Assembly (NCBI GenBank): GCA_050260775.1
Contig: JBLNCP010000027.1
Location: 53,527 to 117,526 of the forward strand
DNA: 64,000 bases
Origin: CALABS01 sp050260775
Lineage (GTDB): Bacteria; Pseudomonadota; Alphaproteobacteria; Rhodospirillales; Magnetospirillaceae
Direction: 5' to 3'
Part shown: positions 26,412 through 35,615 of the stretch, in pieces
Numbering within the stretch: position 1 is the stretch's first letter
Layout of the letters: each line of letters begins with the position of its first letter
Notes under the pieces: model-generated
Told to the model about the DNA's origin: nothing
What the model saw: the letters and a program-made list of their open reading frames with translations, nothing else
Databases searched by the model: none
Position numbers and translations under genes: made by a program

Positions 26412-26888
26412 TCAGGGGACCAGGGTCTTTTCCATGCGGAAATTCGTCAGCCGCTGGCCGCGGCGCTCGACCACCTGGGCGGCGAGCACCCGGAACTTCC
26501 GGGCCTCGAAGAAGGGGCGCGCGGTGATGCTCGCCTCGACGGTCAGGTGCCGGATACCCTGGGAGGCGGCCATGCGTTCGATCTCGGCGAGCATGGCGGT
26601 GGCGACGCCCATCCGCAGGTGGCCGGCCGAGACGTAAAACAGGTCGATGTGGCCGGTGGGCAGCAGGTCGGCGAATCCGGCCATGCCTCCCTCGACCTCG
26701 GCGATGAGGGTCGCCCGGCCGGCGGCGCGGGCCGCCCAGGCCTCGCGGTCGATGTCGTCGGGCGCCCAGGCGCGGAGCTGCGCCTCGTCGTAATCGCCAC
26801 GGGCGGCCACGCGCACCGAGTCCCGGAACAGCGCGATCATCGCATCGACGTCGGAGGGTTCGAAGGGACGCAGCCGAACCACGGCCAT
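26412..26888 (-). CDS. GNAT-family N-acetyltransferase
   Basis: The 158-residue protein has a GNAT fold, beginning VVRLRPFEPSDVDAMIALF. The acetyl-CoA-binding loop is degenerate: HLRMGVATAMLAEIE matches the RxGxG/A pattern loosely. The C-terminal ITARPFFEARKF matches the conserved N/A-x-x-FYxxxGF element. Acceptor unknown. It is the last gene of the minus-strand lipid A/LPS block, eight bases after the lpxL-like gene. Confidence 0.85.
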   Translation of the reverse strand: MAVVRLRPFEPSDVDAMIALFRDSVRVAARGDYDEAQLRAWAPDDIDREAWAARAAGRATLIAEVEGGMAGFADLLPTGHIDLFYVSAGHLRMGVATAMLAEIERMAASQGIRHLTVEASITARPFFEARKFRVLAAQVVERRGQRLTNFRMEKTLVP

Positions 26889-26896
26889 GTCGGCGC

Positions 26897-27766
26897 CTAT
26901 TCCGGCCAGCGCTTGTGGAGCCACAGCCATTGGCCGGGGCGCTCGAGCACCCACTGGCCGATCATCTCGTTGAGACGGGTCATGAGGTCCAGGGTGTCGG
27001 CGTGGGGGTCGCCGCAGTCGGACAGCGGTACCGGCGGATAGATGGTGAGGCGGAAGCGGGCCCCTCCCAGGCGCTCGACCTTGGCCGGCACCACCGGGCA
27101 TTTGAACTTCACCGCGAAGCGGGCCACCGCCGGCGCCGTCATGGCGTCGCGGCCGAGAAAGGGGACCGGGATGCCGTCGTTCATCTTCTGGTCGATGAGC
27201 ATGCCGACGTGGCCGCCCTGCCTCAGGACCTCCATGATCTCGCGGGCGCCGCTGGGGCCCTTCTGGATCTGGCCGCCATAGGCGGAGGCGGTGCGGCCCC
27301 GGCGGTAGAGGTCCTCGATCCAGGGGTTGTTGGCGGCGCGGTACACGAGGGTGACGGGCAGCCCCTCGCGGCAGGCCATGGCGCCGGCCAGCTCCCAATT
27401 GCCGAAATGGGCGGAGACGAACAGCCCCGGCAGGCCGTCGTCGCGCAGCTGCTCCAGGTGCTCCATGCCCACCACCTCGACACGGTTGCGGATCAGCCAG
27501 TCGAGATGGGGGAATTCGCCGATGACGCGGCCGAGGTTCTCCCACACCTCGGCGACGATGGCCTCGATCTCGGCCGGCGACTTGTCGGGGTAGGTGCGGC
27601 CGAGGTTGCGCCGCGCCACCCGCGACACCCCGAGGCGAGGCCCGAGCGACCGCAGGAGCCTGCCGCCCAGCGCCGAGGCGGTGTCCACCGGCAGCGCCCG
27701 CATGACGGCGAACATGGCGCGGGCGACGATGGCTTCGAGACGTTGGCGGACCTGTTTGGCGGTCAA
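26897..27766 (-). CDS. Lipid A biosynthesis acyltransferase (LpxL/HtrB family)
   Basis: Membrane-associated late acyltransferase that adds a secondary acyl chain to lipid A. The 289-residue protein has the catalytic HFGNWE motif near residue 120 and the GMLIDQKMNDGIPVPFLGR segment of the family. The likely start is TTG 27766, overlapping the lpxK stop, with AGGGTG upstream; an in-frame ATG lies 17 codons downstream. Which acyl position it modifies cannot be told from sequence. Confidence 0.92.
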   Translation of the reverse strand: MTAKQVRQRLEAIVARAMFAVMRALPVDTASALGGRLLRSLGPRLGVSRVARRNLGRTYPDKSPAEIEAIVAEVWENLGRVIGEFPHLDWLIRNRVEVVGMEHLEQLRDDGLPGLFVSAHFGNWELAGAMACREGLPVTLVYRAANNPWIEDLYRRGRTASAYGGQIQKGPSGAREIMEVLRQGGHVGMLIDQKMNDGIPVPFLGRDAMTAPAVARFAVKFKCPVVPAKVERLGGARFRLTIYPPVPLSDCGDPHADTLDLMTRLNEMIGQWVLERPGQWLWLHKRWPE

Positions 27767-28731
27767 CAGCTGATCACCCTGTCGAGCAGACGGTCGAGCG
27801 CCCCGGTATCCTCCCAGGCGAGGCTCACCGTCAAGACCGACAGGCGCTGGCGCAGGCCGGCCGGCACCCGCACCATGTCCTTGGCGGTGGTGACGAGCAC
27901 GGCGTCTTCCGCTGCGGCCTGGGCCAACAGATCCTCGATCTCCTTGCCGGCGTAGGGGTGGTGGTCGGCGAAGCTGTGGCTGTCGACCAGCCGGGCGCCG
28001 CAGGCCTCGACGGTGGCGAAGAACTTGTCGGGCCGGCCGATGCCGGCGAAGGCCACCACCTTGCGGCCGGCCAGGGCGGCGGCCTCGGGGCCGGGGACCA
28101 GGCGGGCGCGCAGCACCGGCGTGCCGGCCAGCGCCTTGGCCACCCCCACCTCGTCGTCGCCGATCAGCACCACCGCGTCGGCGCGTGCCAGCCCGCGGTC
28201 GACCGGTTCGCGGCAGGGGCCGGCCGGGATGACCCGGCCGTTGCCGAAGCCGTAGCCGCCGTCGACCACGATCAGCGACAGGTCCTTGGCCAGGGTGGGA
28301 TTCTGGAAGCCGTCATCCATCACTAGCACGTCGGCCCCCATCGCGACGGCGGCGACGGCGCCGTCGGGGCGCCAGCGCGCCACCCAGGTGGGGGCGTGGC
28401 GTGCCAGCAGCAGCGGTTCGTCGCCGACGCGGGCCGCGTCATGGCGGTCGAGGTCGACGATGCGCGGGCCGGCCTCGGTGCCCCCGTAGCCGCGGGTGAG
28501 CAGGTGGGGGTGGCGGCCCTTGGCGCGCAGGTTTTCGGCCAGAGCGATGACCACCGGGGTCTTGCCGGCCCCGCCGGTGACGATGTTGCCGACGCAGATC
28601 ACCGGCACGGCGGCGCGGTAGGCCTCGGCCTCGGCAAGGCGGCGGTCGACGCCCCAGGCCCACAGGGTGCCGACGGGGGAGAGCAGGCGGCTCAGCAGGC
28701 CGTCGTGGCGCCAGAACTCAGGTGCGCGCAT
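27763..28731 (-). CDS. lpxK: Tetraacyldisaccharide 4'-kinase
   Basis: Phosphorylates the 4' position of the lipid A disaccharide at the inner membrane. The 322-residue protein begins MRAPEFW, typical of the family, and has the P-loop GNIVTGGAGKTP near residues 48-59, LLTRGYGG and the VMDDGFQN motif with catalytic aspartates. It overlaps kdtA by 14 bases and the lpxL-like gene by four. Confidence 0.96.
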   Translation of the reverse strand: MRAPEFWRHDGLLSRLLSPVGTLWAWGVDRRLAEAEAYRAAVPVICVGNIVTGGAGKTPVVIALAENLRAKGRHPHLLTRGYGGTEAGPRIVDLDRHDAARVGDEPLLLARHAPTWVARWRPDGAVAAVAMGADVLVMDDGFQNPTLAKDLSLIVVDGGYGFGNGRVIPAGPCREPVDRGLARADAVVLIGDDEVGVAKALAGTPVLRARLVPGPEAAALAGRKVVAFAGIGRPDKFFATVEACGARLVDSHSFADHHPYAGKEIEDLLAQAAAEDAVLVTTAKDMVRVPAGLRQRLSVLTVSLAWEDTGALDRLLDRVISC

Positions 28732-29986
28732 GGACGGCCTCCAGCAGGGGAACGAGCACCGCCTCCACCGCGTCGAGGGCGCCGGCTTCCGCCTCGGCCC
28801 AGGCCAGGGCGGCGGCACGGCGGCGCTCCAGCAGGGCGGAATCGGCGAGCAGGGCCGAGACGGCGTCGGCCAGGGCCACCTCGTCGGCGACTTCCTCGGC
28901 GGCGCCGGCGGCCAGCATGGCCGGCACCATGCCGGGGAAGTTGTCCATGCGGGGGCCGAACAGCACCGCCGCCCCCAGGCGGGCCGGCTCGTAGGGGTTC
29001 TGGCCGCCGCCGACCAGCAGGCTCTTGCCGACGAAGACCACCGGCGACAGGCGGTAGAACAGCCCCAGCTCGCCCATGGTGTCGGCCACGTAAATCTCAG
29101 CGTCGGGGGCGTTCCCCGCCGAGCGAATGCCGACCCCCATGTCCATGGCCCGCAGCTCGGCGGCGATGGCGGGGCCGCGCTCGGGATGGCGCGGAACCAG
29201 CACGGTCAGCAGGCCGGGGTGGCGGGCGGCCAGGCGCAGGTGGACGCGGGCGGCGATCGCCTCCTCGCCCGGATGGGTGCTGGCGGCCAGCCAGAGCGGT
29301 CGCGCGGCGACCGCCTGGCGAAGCCGCGCGAGTTCCTCCTCGTCGCAGGGCAGGGGCAGGCCGGACAGCTTGAGGTTGCCGAGGCAGCGCACGTCGACGG
29401 CGCCCAGCTTGCGCAGCCGTTCGGCATCCTCGGGCGTCTGCGCCAAACACAGGGTGAAGCAGGACAGCAGGCGGCGGATGAAGCCGGGGGCCCGGCTCCA
29501 GCCGGCGAAGGAGCGCGCCGACATGCGGCCCTGGACCAGCACCGCCGGGATGCGCCGGCGCGCCGTCTCCAGCAGCAGGTTGGGCCAGAATTCCGACTCC
29601 GCCCACAGCGCCAGGTCGGGCCGCCAGTGGTCGAGGAAGCGTCGGACCCAGGCCGCCCGGTCGACCGGGATGAACTGGTGGAAGGCGCCCTCGGGCAGGC
29701 GTTCGGCCATCAGGCGGGCCGAGGTCACCGTGCCGGTGGTCACCAGCACCGAGATGCCTGGCCGCGCGGCCAGGCGCTCGACCAGCGGCAGCAGCGACAG
29801 CGATTCCCCGACCGAGGCGGCGTGCAGCCAGGCGAGGGTGCCGTCCGGGCGCGGGCGCCCGGGCACGCCCAGGCGCTCCGGGAAGCGCTCGGGATCCTCC
29901 TTGCCGCGGCGCAAGCGGCGGTCGAGGTAATGGCGGATGAGCGGGCCGCCCACGGTGGTCAGGGCGCGGTAGAGACCGGCGATCAT
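28718..29986 (-). CDS. waaA: Kdo transferase (WaaA/KdtA)
   Basis: Adds Kdo residues to lipid IVA. The 422-residue protein has an N-terminal membrane helix, WLHAASVGE, the GRMSARSF motif, ASTHPGEE, VPRHPERG and a C-terminal GGQNPYEPARLGAAVLFGP signature with the nucleotide-sugar-binding acidic residues. The ATG at 29986 overlaps the DUF374 stop (ATGA). Whether it adds one or two Kdo units cannot be decided from sequence. Confidence 0.95.
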   Translation of the reverse strand: MIAGLYRALTTVGGPLIRHYLDRRLRRGKEDPERFPERLGVPGRPRPDGTLAWLHAASVGESLSLLPLVERLAARPGISVLVTTGTVTSARLMAERLPEGAFHQFIPVDRAAWVRRFLDHWRPDLALWAESEFWPNLLLETARRRIPAVLVQGRMSARSFAGWSRAPGFIRRLLSCFTLCLAQTPEDAERLRKLGAVDVRCLGNLKLSGLPLPCDEEELARLRQAVAARPLWLAASTHPGEEAIAARVHLRLAARHPGLLTVLVPRHPERGPAIAAELRAMDMGVGIRSAGNAPDAEIYVADTMGELGLFYRLSPVVFVGKSLLVGGGQNPYEPARLGAAVLFGPRMDNFPGMVPAMLAAGAAEEVADEVALADAVSALLADSALLERRRAAALAWAEAEAGALDAVEAVLVPLLEAVHART

Positions 29987-30684
29987 GGCGCCTCCGCCGG
30001 CTCGATGGCCTCGGCGCCCACATCGCGGTCGGCACCGACCGCCAATAGGTTCATCGCTTCTTCGATGCGGCGGCGAGCCTGCTCCAGCGCCTCGGCATCG
30101 GCGTCGCGCGGCACCTCGATGGGGTCGCCCCAGCGGACCACGCCGCGCGAGAACGGCAGCGGGATCACGAAGCGGTCCCACGAGCGCAGCACGCGGCGCG
30201 ACTCGACGGCGTAGGTGGCCGGCAGGATGGGGCAGCCCGACAGCTTGGCCACCGAGACGATGCCTTCGGAGGCGCGCTGGCGCGGTCCCTTGGGCCCGTC
30301 GGGGGTGATGCCGACGCATTCCCCGGCCTTGAGCGCCTTCAGCATGGCGCGCAGCGCGCCGGCGCCGCCGCGGGTGGTGGAGCCCGCCACCGTGCCGATG
30401 CCGAAATGGCCGACGGTGCGGGCGATCAGCTGGCCGTCGCGGTGCTGGCTGATCAGCATGTGGATGGGCACGCCGGCCCGCCACGACTTGGGCATCATCA
30501 GCAGGCGGTTGTGCCAGAAGGCGAGGATGAACGGCCGGCCCTCGTCCCACAGGCGGTTGGCCAGTGCGGAATTCTCGATCCGCCAGCGTCCGGTGGCCCA
30601 CACCAAGCGGACGTACTGGGCGGCCAGCCAGCACAGGGCGCCGCGCAGGCCTTCGCTCTTGCCGATGCGCTTGGCCAGTCCCAT
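29983..30684 (-). CDS. DUF374 lysophospholipid acyltransferase-like protein
   Basis: The 233-residue protein belongs to the DUF374 branch of the PlsC-like acyltransferases: AFWHNRLLMMP, ISQHRDGQLIARTVGHFG and GITPDGPKGPR are all present. Family members are usually found beside kdtA/lpxK, as here, and have been proposed to act in lipid A or phospholipid acylation. It follows msbA by nine bases and overlaps kdtA. Confidence 0.9.
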   Translation of the reverse strand: MGLAKRIGKSEGLRGALCWLAAQYVRLVWATGRWRIENSALANRLWDEGRPFILAFWHNRLLMMPKSWRAGVPIHMLISQHRDGQLIARTVGHFGIGTVAGSTTRGGAGALRAMLKALKAGECVGITPDGPKGPRQRASEGIVSVAKLSGCPILPATYAVESRRVLRSWDRFVIPLPFSRGVVRWGDPIEVPRDADAEALEQARRRIEEAMNLLAVGADRDVGAEAIEPAEAP

Positions 30685-30693
30685 CCCGGGCCC

Positions 30694-32529
30694 CTAGCTC
30701 TGCCAGCCGGTGCCGGCAGACTGGTTCTCTTCGGCGAACTGCATGGCGTAGAGGCGGGCGTAGATGCCGTCCAGCGCGATCAGCGCGTTGTGGTCGCCCG
30801 ATTCGACGACACGGCCGCGGTCCATCACGTGGATCAGGTCGGCGTTGACCACGGTGGACAGGCGGTGGGCGATGACGATGGTGGTGCGCCCCTTCATCAG
30901 GTGCTCCAGGGCGATCTGCACCTGGCGCTCGGACTCGGTGTCCAGCGCGCTGGTGGCCTCGTCGAGCAGCAGGATGGGGGCGTTCTTCAGCATGGCCCGC
31001 GCGATGGCCAGGCGCTGGCGCTGCCCGCCCGACAGATTGAGCCCGCGCTCGCCGACCACGGTGTCGTAGCCGTCCGGCAGGCTGACGATGAAGTCGTGGG
31101 CGGCGGCGAAGCGGGCGGCGGCCTCGATCTCCTCGTCGGTGGCCCCGAAGCGGCCATAGGCGATGTTGGCGCGGATGGTGTCGTCGAACAGGGTGATTTC
31201 CTGGCTGACCAGGGCCATGCGGCCGCGCAGCGAGGCCAGGGTGACGTCGCGCACGTCCTGGCCGTCGATCAGCACGCGGCCGTCGGTGACGTCGAAGAAG
31301 CGGGGCAGCAGGTTGAGCACCGTGCTCTTGCCGGCGCCCGAGGCGCCGACCAGGGCCACCGTCTTGCCGCCCGGCACCTCGAGGTCGATGCCGTCGAGCG
31401 CCGCCTTGGCGCCGTCATAGGTGAAGAAGACCCCTTCGAAGCGCACGTTGCCCTCGCGCACCACCAGGTCGGTCGCGCCCTGGCGGTCGCGGATGTGCGG
31501 CTCGGTGTCGAGGATCTCGAAGTTGCGCGCGGCGGCGGCCAGGCCTTCCTGCAGATTGGTGTTCAGGTTGGCCAGCGCCTTCATGGGCCGGTAGGCCAGC
31601 ATCAGGGCGGTGATGAACGAGAAGAAGGCGCCGGCGGTGGTGTGGCCCTCGATCACCCGGGCACCGCCGTAGACGATGACCACGGTGATGGCGACGCCGC
31701 CCAGCAGTTCCATGATCGGCGAACTGGCCGAGCGCACCCGGGCCGACTTGTACGACAGGGAATTGAGCGTGCCGATCAGGCCGCCGACCTTGCGCTTCTC
31801 GTACTCCTCCATCCCGTAGGCCTTGACCACGCGGATGCCCTGGACCGCCTGCTCCAGATAGGTGGTCAGCTGGCCCTGGTGCTCCTGGGTGTTGGCCGTC
31901 ACCTTGCGCATGCGCCGCCCGAGCCGCGCGATCGGCAGGATGGCGATCGGAAACACGAAGAAGGTGAGCGTCGACAGCAGCCAGTCCTGATAGAACATGG
32001 CGCCGATCAGGAAGACGACGCTGGAGGCGTCGCGCCCGGCGCCGGTCAGCGCGTTGGAGACGGCATAGCGCATGGCGGCGGTGTCGTTGACCACCCGCGA
32101 CAGGATCTTGCCGGTGGGCATGGCGTGGAAGAAGGCCACGTCGAGCCGCATCAGGTGGGCGAACAGGCGGTTCTGCATGTCGGCGATGACGGCAAGGCCG
32201 ACCTTGCTCATCAGCACGCCCTGGCCGTATTCGGCCACCGACTTGACCAGGAAGGTGCCGAGCACGGCAAGGGCGAGCGGCCACAGCCACGCGTCCTGGC
32301 GCTCGGTGAACACCTTGTTGACCACCGGATCCATGAGCAGCGCGTAGCCGGCGGTCGCGGCGGCGGCCGCGCCCATGCAGACGATGGACAGCGCCACCAG
32401 GCCGGCATAGGGGCGGATGCCCTCGCGGATCAGGCGGCGCATCAGCGCCCAGGTCGATTGTCCGGCGGGAATTGTGTGCTTACCCAAAGGTTTGGCCCGT
32501 GCCCTGGCGGAAAGAGCGGGCCGGACCAT
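30694..32529 (-). CDS. msbA: ABC transporter ATP-binding/permease, MsbA type
   Basis: Half-transporter (about 611 residues) with six membrane helices in its first 330 residues and one ATPase domain: Walker A GASGAGKS, Q-loop VSQEITLF, signature LSGGQRQR, Walker B ILLLDEATSALD and H-loop IAHRLS. Position among lpxK, kdtA and DUF374 genes supports lipid A flipping. The start is uncertain: TTG 32553, ATG 32529 and a later ATG at about 32442 are all in frame and none has a strong ribosome-binding site. Confidence 0.9.
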   Translation of the reverse strand: MVRPALSARARAKPLGKHTIPAGQSTWALMRRLIREGIRPYAGLVALSIVCMGAAAAATAGYALLMDPVVNKVFTERQDAWLWPLALAVLGTFLVKSVAEYGQGVLMSKVGLAVIADMQNRLFAHLMRLDVAFFHAMPTGKILSRVVNDTAAMRYAVSNALTGAGRDASSVVFLIGAMFYQDWLLSTLTFFVFPIAILPIARLGRRMRKVTANTQEHQGQLTTYLEQAVQGIRVVKAYGMEEYEKRKVGGLIGTLNSLSYKSARVRSASSPIMELLGGVAITVVIVYGGARVIEGHTTAGAFFSFITALMLAYRPMKALANLNTNLQEGLAAAARNFEILDTEPHIRDRQGATDLVVREGNVRFEGVFFTYDGAKAALDGIDLEVPGGKTVALVGASGAGKSTVLNLLPRFFDVTDGRVLIDGQDVRDVTLASLRGRMALVSQEITLFDDTIRANIAYGRFGATDEEIEAAARFAAAHDFIVSLPDGYDTVVGERGLNLSGGQRQRLAIARAMLKNAPILLLDEATSALDTESERQVQIALEHLMKGRTTIVIAHRLSTVVNADLIHVMDRGRVVESGDHNALIALDGIYARLYAMQFAEENQSAGTGWQS

Positions 32530-32565
32530 AGCACGGGCCGGCCCCAGGGCCAATGCCGGAGGGCA

Positions 32566-33309
32566 TCACCGCGCCAGGATCTGGTCCGCCGCGGTGAAAT
32601 AGGCCTGGAAGCCCTCGTGGTGGACCCCCTTTCGCCGCGACATGTGGAGGTCGCGCTTGCTGGCGATGTCGAAATCGTCGGCCGGGGCGGGCAGCGGCGC
32701 ACCCCGGCCGGCGTAGATGGCCAGGCGGTCGTTGAGCGACAATTGGCCAAGGGCTGCGACGTCCCACAGGGAACGCAGGTCGAAGCCGGTGCGGGTGCCG
32801 TAGAAGTGCCAGGTGTTGACGTCGGGAATGGCGCCGATCATGTCCGACAGCGGCGCGTAAAGCCGGAACAGCGGGTTGTCGTCGCGTCCGGCCAGCTCGC
32901 AGCCGCGGCCGCCGCAGATCACCACGTTCCACGACGAGAAGTCGCGCCGCAGGCGGGTGAGGGCACGCCGCAGGGCCGGCGCGCCGGTGTCGTAGCCCCG
33001 CCGGCGGGCCGCGGCTTCGATGCGCGTGCGGAGGATGTCGGACGGCGGGGTCCGGAAGGCCTGCGTGTAGGCGAACAATCGGCCGATGATGCCGCCGCCG
33101 GCGATCTCGGCCGAGCGCAGGGGGGCAAACAGCCAAAGATGAAGGCGCCCGGCGGGATCGATCTCGATGAGGTCTCCGTTGTGGCGCAGCGGACCGTCAT
33201 AGTCGTCGACGCTGCCGACCGATAATGAAAAGTCGGCGATGAACAGATGGTGTTCTTGGGAATCCCGGGCAAGCTTTAGAAAGTTGTCGCGGTACCAGTT
33301 GTCGGCCAT
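32566..33309 (-). CDS. Hypothetical protein, 247 residues, heading the LPS cluster
   Basis: Not recognised. The start is set by GAGGTGGCCA before the ATG (MADNWYRDNF). No signal peptide or membrane helix is visible; the protein is mixed alpha/beta with notable aromatic patterns (TWHFYGTRTGFDLRS, HHEGFQAYFTAADQ) and four tryptophans. It is the first minus-strand gene before msbA, about 36 bases upstream, and probably in the same transcription unit. A role in envelope glycan or lipid metabolism is only inferred from location. Confidence 0.75.
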   Translation of the reverse strand: MADNWYRDNFLKLARDSQEHHLFIADFSLSVGSVDDYDGPLRHNGDLIEIDPAGRLHLWLFAPLRSAEIAGGGIIGRLFAYTQAFRTPPSDILRTRIEAAARRRGYDTGAPALRRALTRLRRDFSSWNVVICGGRGCELAGRDDNPLFRLYAPLSDMIGAIPDVNTWHFYGTRTGFDLRSLWDVAALGQLSLNDRLAIYAGRGAPLPAPADDFDIASKRDLHMSRRKGVHHEGFQAYFTAADQILAR

Positions 33310-33392
33310 TGGCCACCTCACCGGGGAAAGACTTCACTGTTATATTCTTCCCCGATCGAATAGCGGGAATGTCAAAAAGCGGTGGCGGTGGC

Positions 33393-33950
33393 TCAAAATC
33401 CGGCGCTGGGTTGGGCGAGGTAGGCGAGCTCCTCGGTGGTGCTGGTGCGGCCCAGCGCGGCATTGCGGTGGGGGAACCGGCCGAAGCGGGCGATGACGGC
33501 GCGATGCCGCTCGGCCCAGTCGACCCCCTCCGTGTCGCCGGCCTCCCGGAACAGGGCGACGGCACGGTCCTGGTCGGCGAGATCCTCGGAATGCTCGAAG
33601 GGCAGATACAGGAACTGTCGCTGCACCGTGGCGAAAGGGCGGTCGAACCCGCGGGCGAGGGCCTCGGCGGCGACCGCCCGCGCCCTGGCGTCGGTGGCGA
33701 AGGCCCGCGCGGTGCCGCGCCACAGGTTGCGCGGGGCCTGGTCGAGCAGCAGCACCAGCGCCAGGGCGCCCTCGGGCGAGGCGGCCCAATGATCCAGCCG
33801 CCCTTCGGCCGCGCTCTCGGCAAGGCCCCGGAACCCGGCGGCCAGGTCGGCATCCAGGGCGGCGTCGGCGGCGAACCAGCGCTGGTCCATGCCGGGGGCG
33901 AACCAGAAATCGAGCAGCCGGCGGGCATCGGCAGGGATGTCCGTGCTCAT
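33393..33950 (-). CDS. DUF924 family protein
   Basis: The 185-residue protein matches the DUF924 family, helical proteins resembling TPR folds: LLDFWFAPG near the N-terminus, LLLDQAPRNLWRGTARAFA, FLYLPFEHSEDLADQDRAV and FGRFPHRNAALGRTST. Function is unknown for the family. GGGGAGACGG precedes the ATG at 33950. It lies upstream of the unknown gene at 32566 on the same strand. Confidence 0.92.
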   Translation of the reverse strand: MSTDIPADARRLLDFWFAPGMDQRWFAADAALDADLAAGFRGLAESAAEGRLDHWAASPEGALALVLLLDQAPRNLWRGTARAFATDARARAVAAEALARGFDRPFATVQRQFLYLPFEHSEDLADQDRAVALFREAGDTEGVDWAERHRAVIARFGRFPHRNAALGRTSTTEELAYLAQPSAGF

Positions 33951-34209
33951 GCCGTCTCCCCTTGGCGCAGGCGGCCCTTGCACCGGTTGGTGGCCGGGTC
34001 CAGTTGGCATAGCGAAATGCATGGGCGGGGGTAGGACAAAAGATCCTGCACTCCTGCGCCCCCGATGGATGGGGCAATACCTAGATGGGACCTACTCAGG
34101 AGTCGGACAACCCTGGCTGGCCTCTGGTTGCTGCGCCGCGAAATGACTTAGGCTGTCCGCAAGCCCATACGAACCTTGTCCTTGGGACGATCTTGGAGGA
34201 CCGAATATC

Positions 34210-35424
34210 ATGCTGCATGGAAAGGTGCTGGTGGCGCAGGGCGGCGGCCCCACCGCGGTGATCAACCAGTCGATGGCCGGAGTGGTGCTGGAAGCCCGCA
34301 AGTTCCGCAACGTCGATCTCGTCTACGGCGCCTATCACGGCGTGCGCGGCATCGTGAACGAGGAGTTCCTGGACCTGACCCAGGAGACCAGCCACAACCT
34401 GGAAATGGTGGCGCAGACTCCGTCCTCGGCGCTGGGTTCGACCCGCGACAAGCCGGATCTCAAGTACTGCCAGGAGATCTTCAAGGTCTTGCAGGCCCAC
34501 GGCATCGCCTATTTCTTCTACGTCGGCGGCAACGATTCGTCGGACACCGTGCGCATCGTCTCGGAAGAGGCCCGCCGCGCCGGCTATCCGCTGCGCTGCG
34601 TCCATATCCCCAAGACCATCGACAACGACCTGGTCGGCAACGACCATACCCCGGGCTTCCCCTCGGCGGCGCGCTTCGTGGCGCAGGCCTTCATGGGCGC
34701 CAACCTGGACAACGCCGCGCTGACCGGCGTCTACCTCGCGGTGGTGATGGGCCGCCACGCCGGCTTCCTCACCGCCGCCTCGGCGCTGGGCAAGAAGTTC
34801 CCCGACGACGGACCGCACCTGATCTACATCCCCGAGCGCACCTTCGTGGTCGACAAGTTCCTGGCCGACGTGAAGGCCACCTACGACCGTTACGGCCGCT
34901 GCGTCGTCGCGGTGTCGGAGGGCATCCACGACGAGAACGGCGTGCCGATCATCACCAAGCTGGCCAAGGAGGTCGAGAAGGACGCCCACGGCAACGTGCA
35001 GCTGTCCGGCACCGGCGCCCTGGCCGACCTGCTGTGCGAGGAGATCAAGGCCAAGCTGGGCATCAAGCGCGTGCGCGGCGACACCTTCGGCTACCTGCAG
35101 CGCTCGTTCGTCGGCTGCGTCTCCGATGTCGACCAGCGCGAGGCGCGCGAGGTTGGCGAGAAGGCGGTGCAGTACGCCATGTGGGGCAACCAGGACGGCT
35201 CGGTCGCCATCGAGCGCACCGGCTTCTACTCGGTCGACTACAAGCTGATGCCGCTCGAGGCGGTCGCCGGCAAGACCCGGGTGATGGAGGACGAGTTCAT
35301 CAACGACGCCGGCAACGGCGTCACCGACGCCTTCCGCATGTACCTGCGTCCGCTCTTGGGCTCGGGCATGCCCGACGCCTATCGTCTGCGCCTCAACACG
35401 GTGCCGAAGATCCTCAAGGGCTAG
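34210..35424 (+). CDS. pfp: 6-phosphofructokinase, probably pyrophosphate-dependent
   Basis: Phosphorylates fructose 6-phosphate. The 404-residue protein has the N-terminal GGGPTAVINQS phosphate loop, GGNDSSDT where ATP enzymes have GGDGS, and PKTIDND where ATP enzymes have PGTIDND. The lysine in PKTIDND is the usual mark of PPi-using enzymes, so reversible PPi-dependent activity is likely. GGAGGACCG precedes the ATG. It is a single gene followed by palindromic repeats. Confidence 0.92.
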   Translation: MLHGKVLVAQGGGPTAVINQSMAGVVLEARKFRNVDLVYGAYHGVRGIVNEEFLDLTQETSHNLEMVAQTPSSALGSTRDKPDLKYCQEIFKVLQAHGIAYFFYVGGNDSSDTVRIVSEEARRAGYPLRCVHIPKTIDNDLVGNDHTPGFPSAARFVAQAFMGANLDNAALTGVYLAVVMGRHAGFLTAASALGKKFPDDGPHLIYIPERTFVVDKFLADVKATYDRYGRCVVAVSEGIHDENGVPIITKLAKEVEKDAHGNVQLSGTGALADLLCEEIKAKLGIKRVRGDTFGYLQRSFVGCVSDVDQREAREVGEKAVQYAMWGNQDGSVAIERTGFYSVDYKLMPLEAVAGKTRVMEDEFINDAGNGVTDAFRMYLRPLLGSGMPDAYRLRLNTVPKILKG

Positions 35425-35430
35425 GTATCC

Positions 35431-35580
35431 GTCGTCCCGAGCGGATGCGAGGGACCTCGTGCGGAAGCCATCGGGCCGGTGGCGCGGTACGAGGTCCCTC
35501 CTCCCGCCGGTCGTCGGGATGACGCCCCATGATGTCATCCCGCCATGATGTCATCCCAAGCGCAGCGAGGGACCTCGTGC
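35431..35580. repeat. Palindromic intergenic repeat, family B
   Basis: Long inverted repeat whose left arm contains GTCGTCCCGA and GAGGGACCTCGT and whose right arm contains ACGAGGTCCCTC and TCGGGATGAC. A partial second copy (GTCATCCC...GAGGGACCTCGTGCGG) follows at 35534-35580. A closely similar element is at 51522-51616. Confidence 0.82.
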
Positions 35581-35615
35581 GGCGCCGCCCGCACCGACGG
35601 ATCAATGACGAAGGC

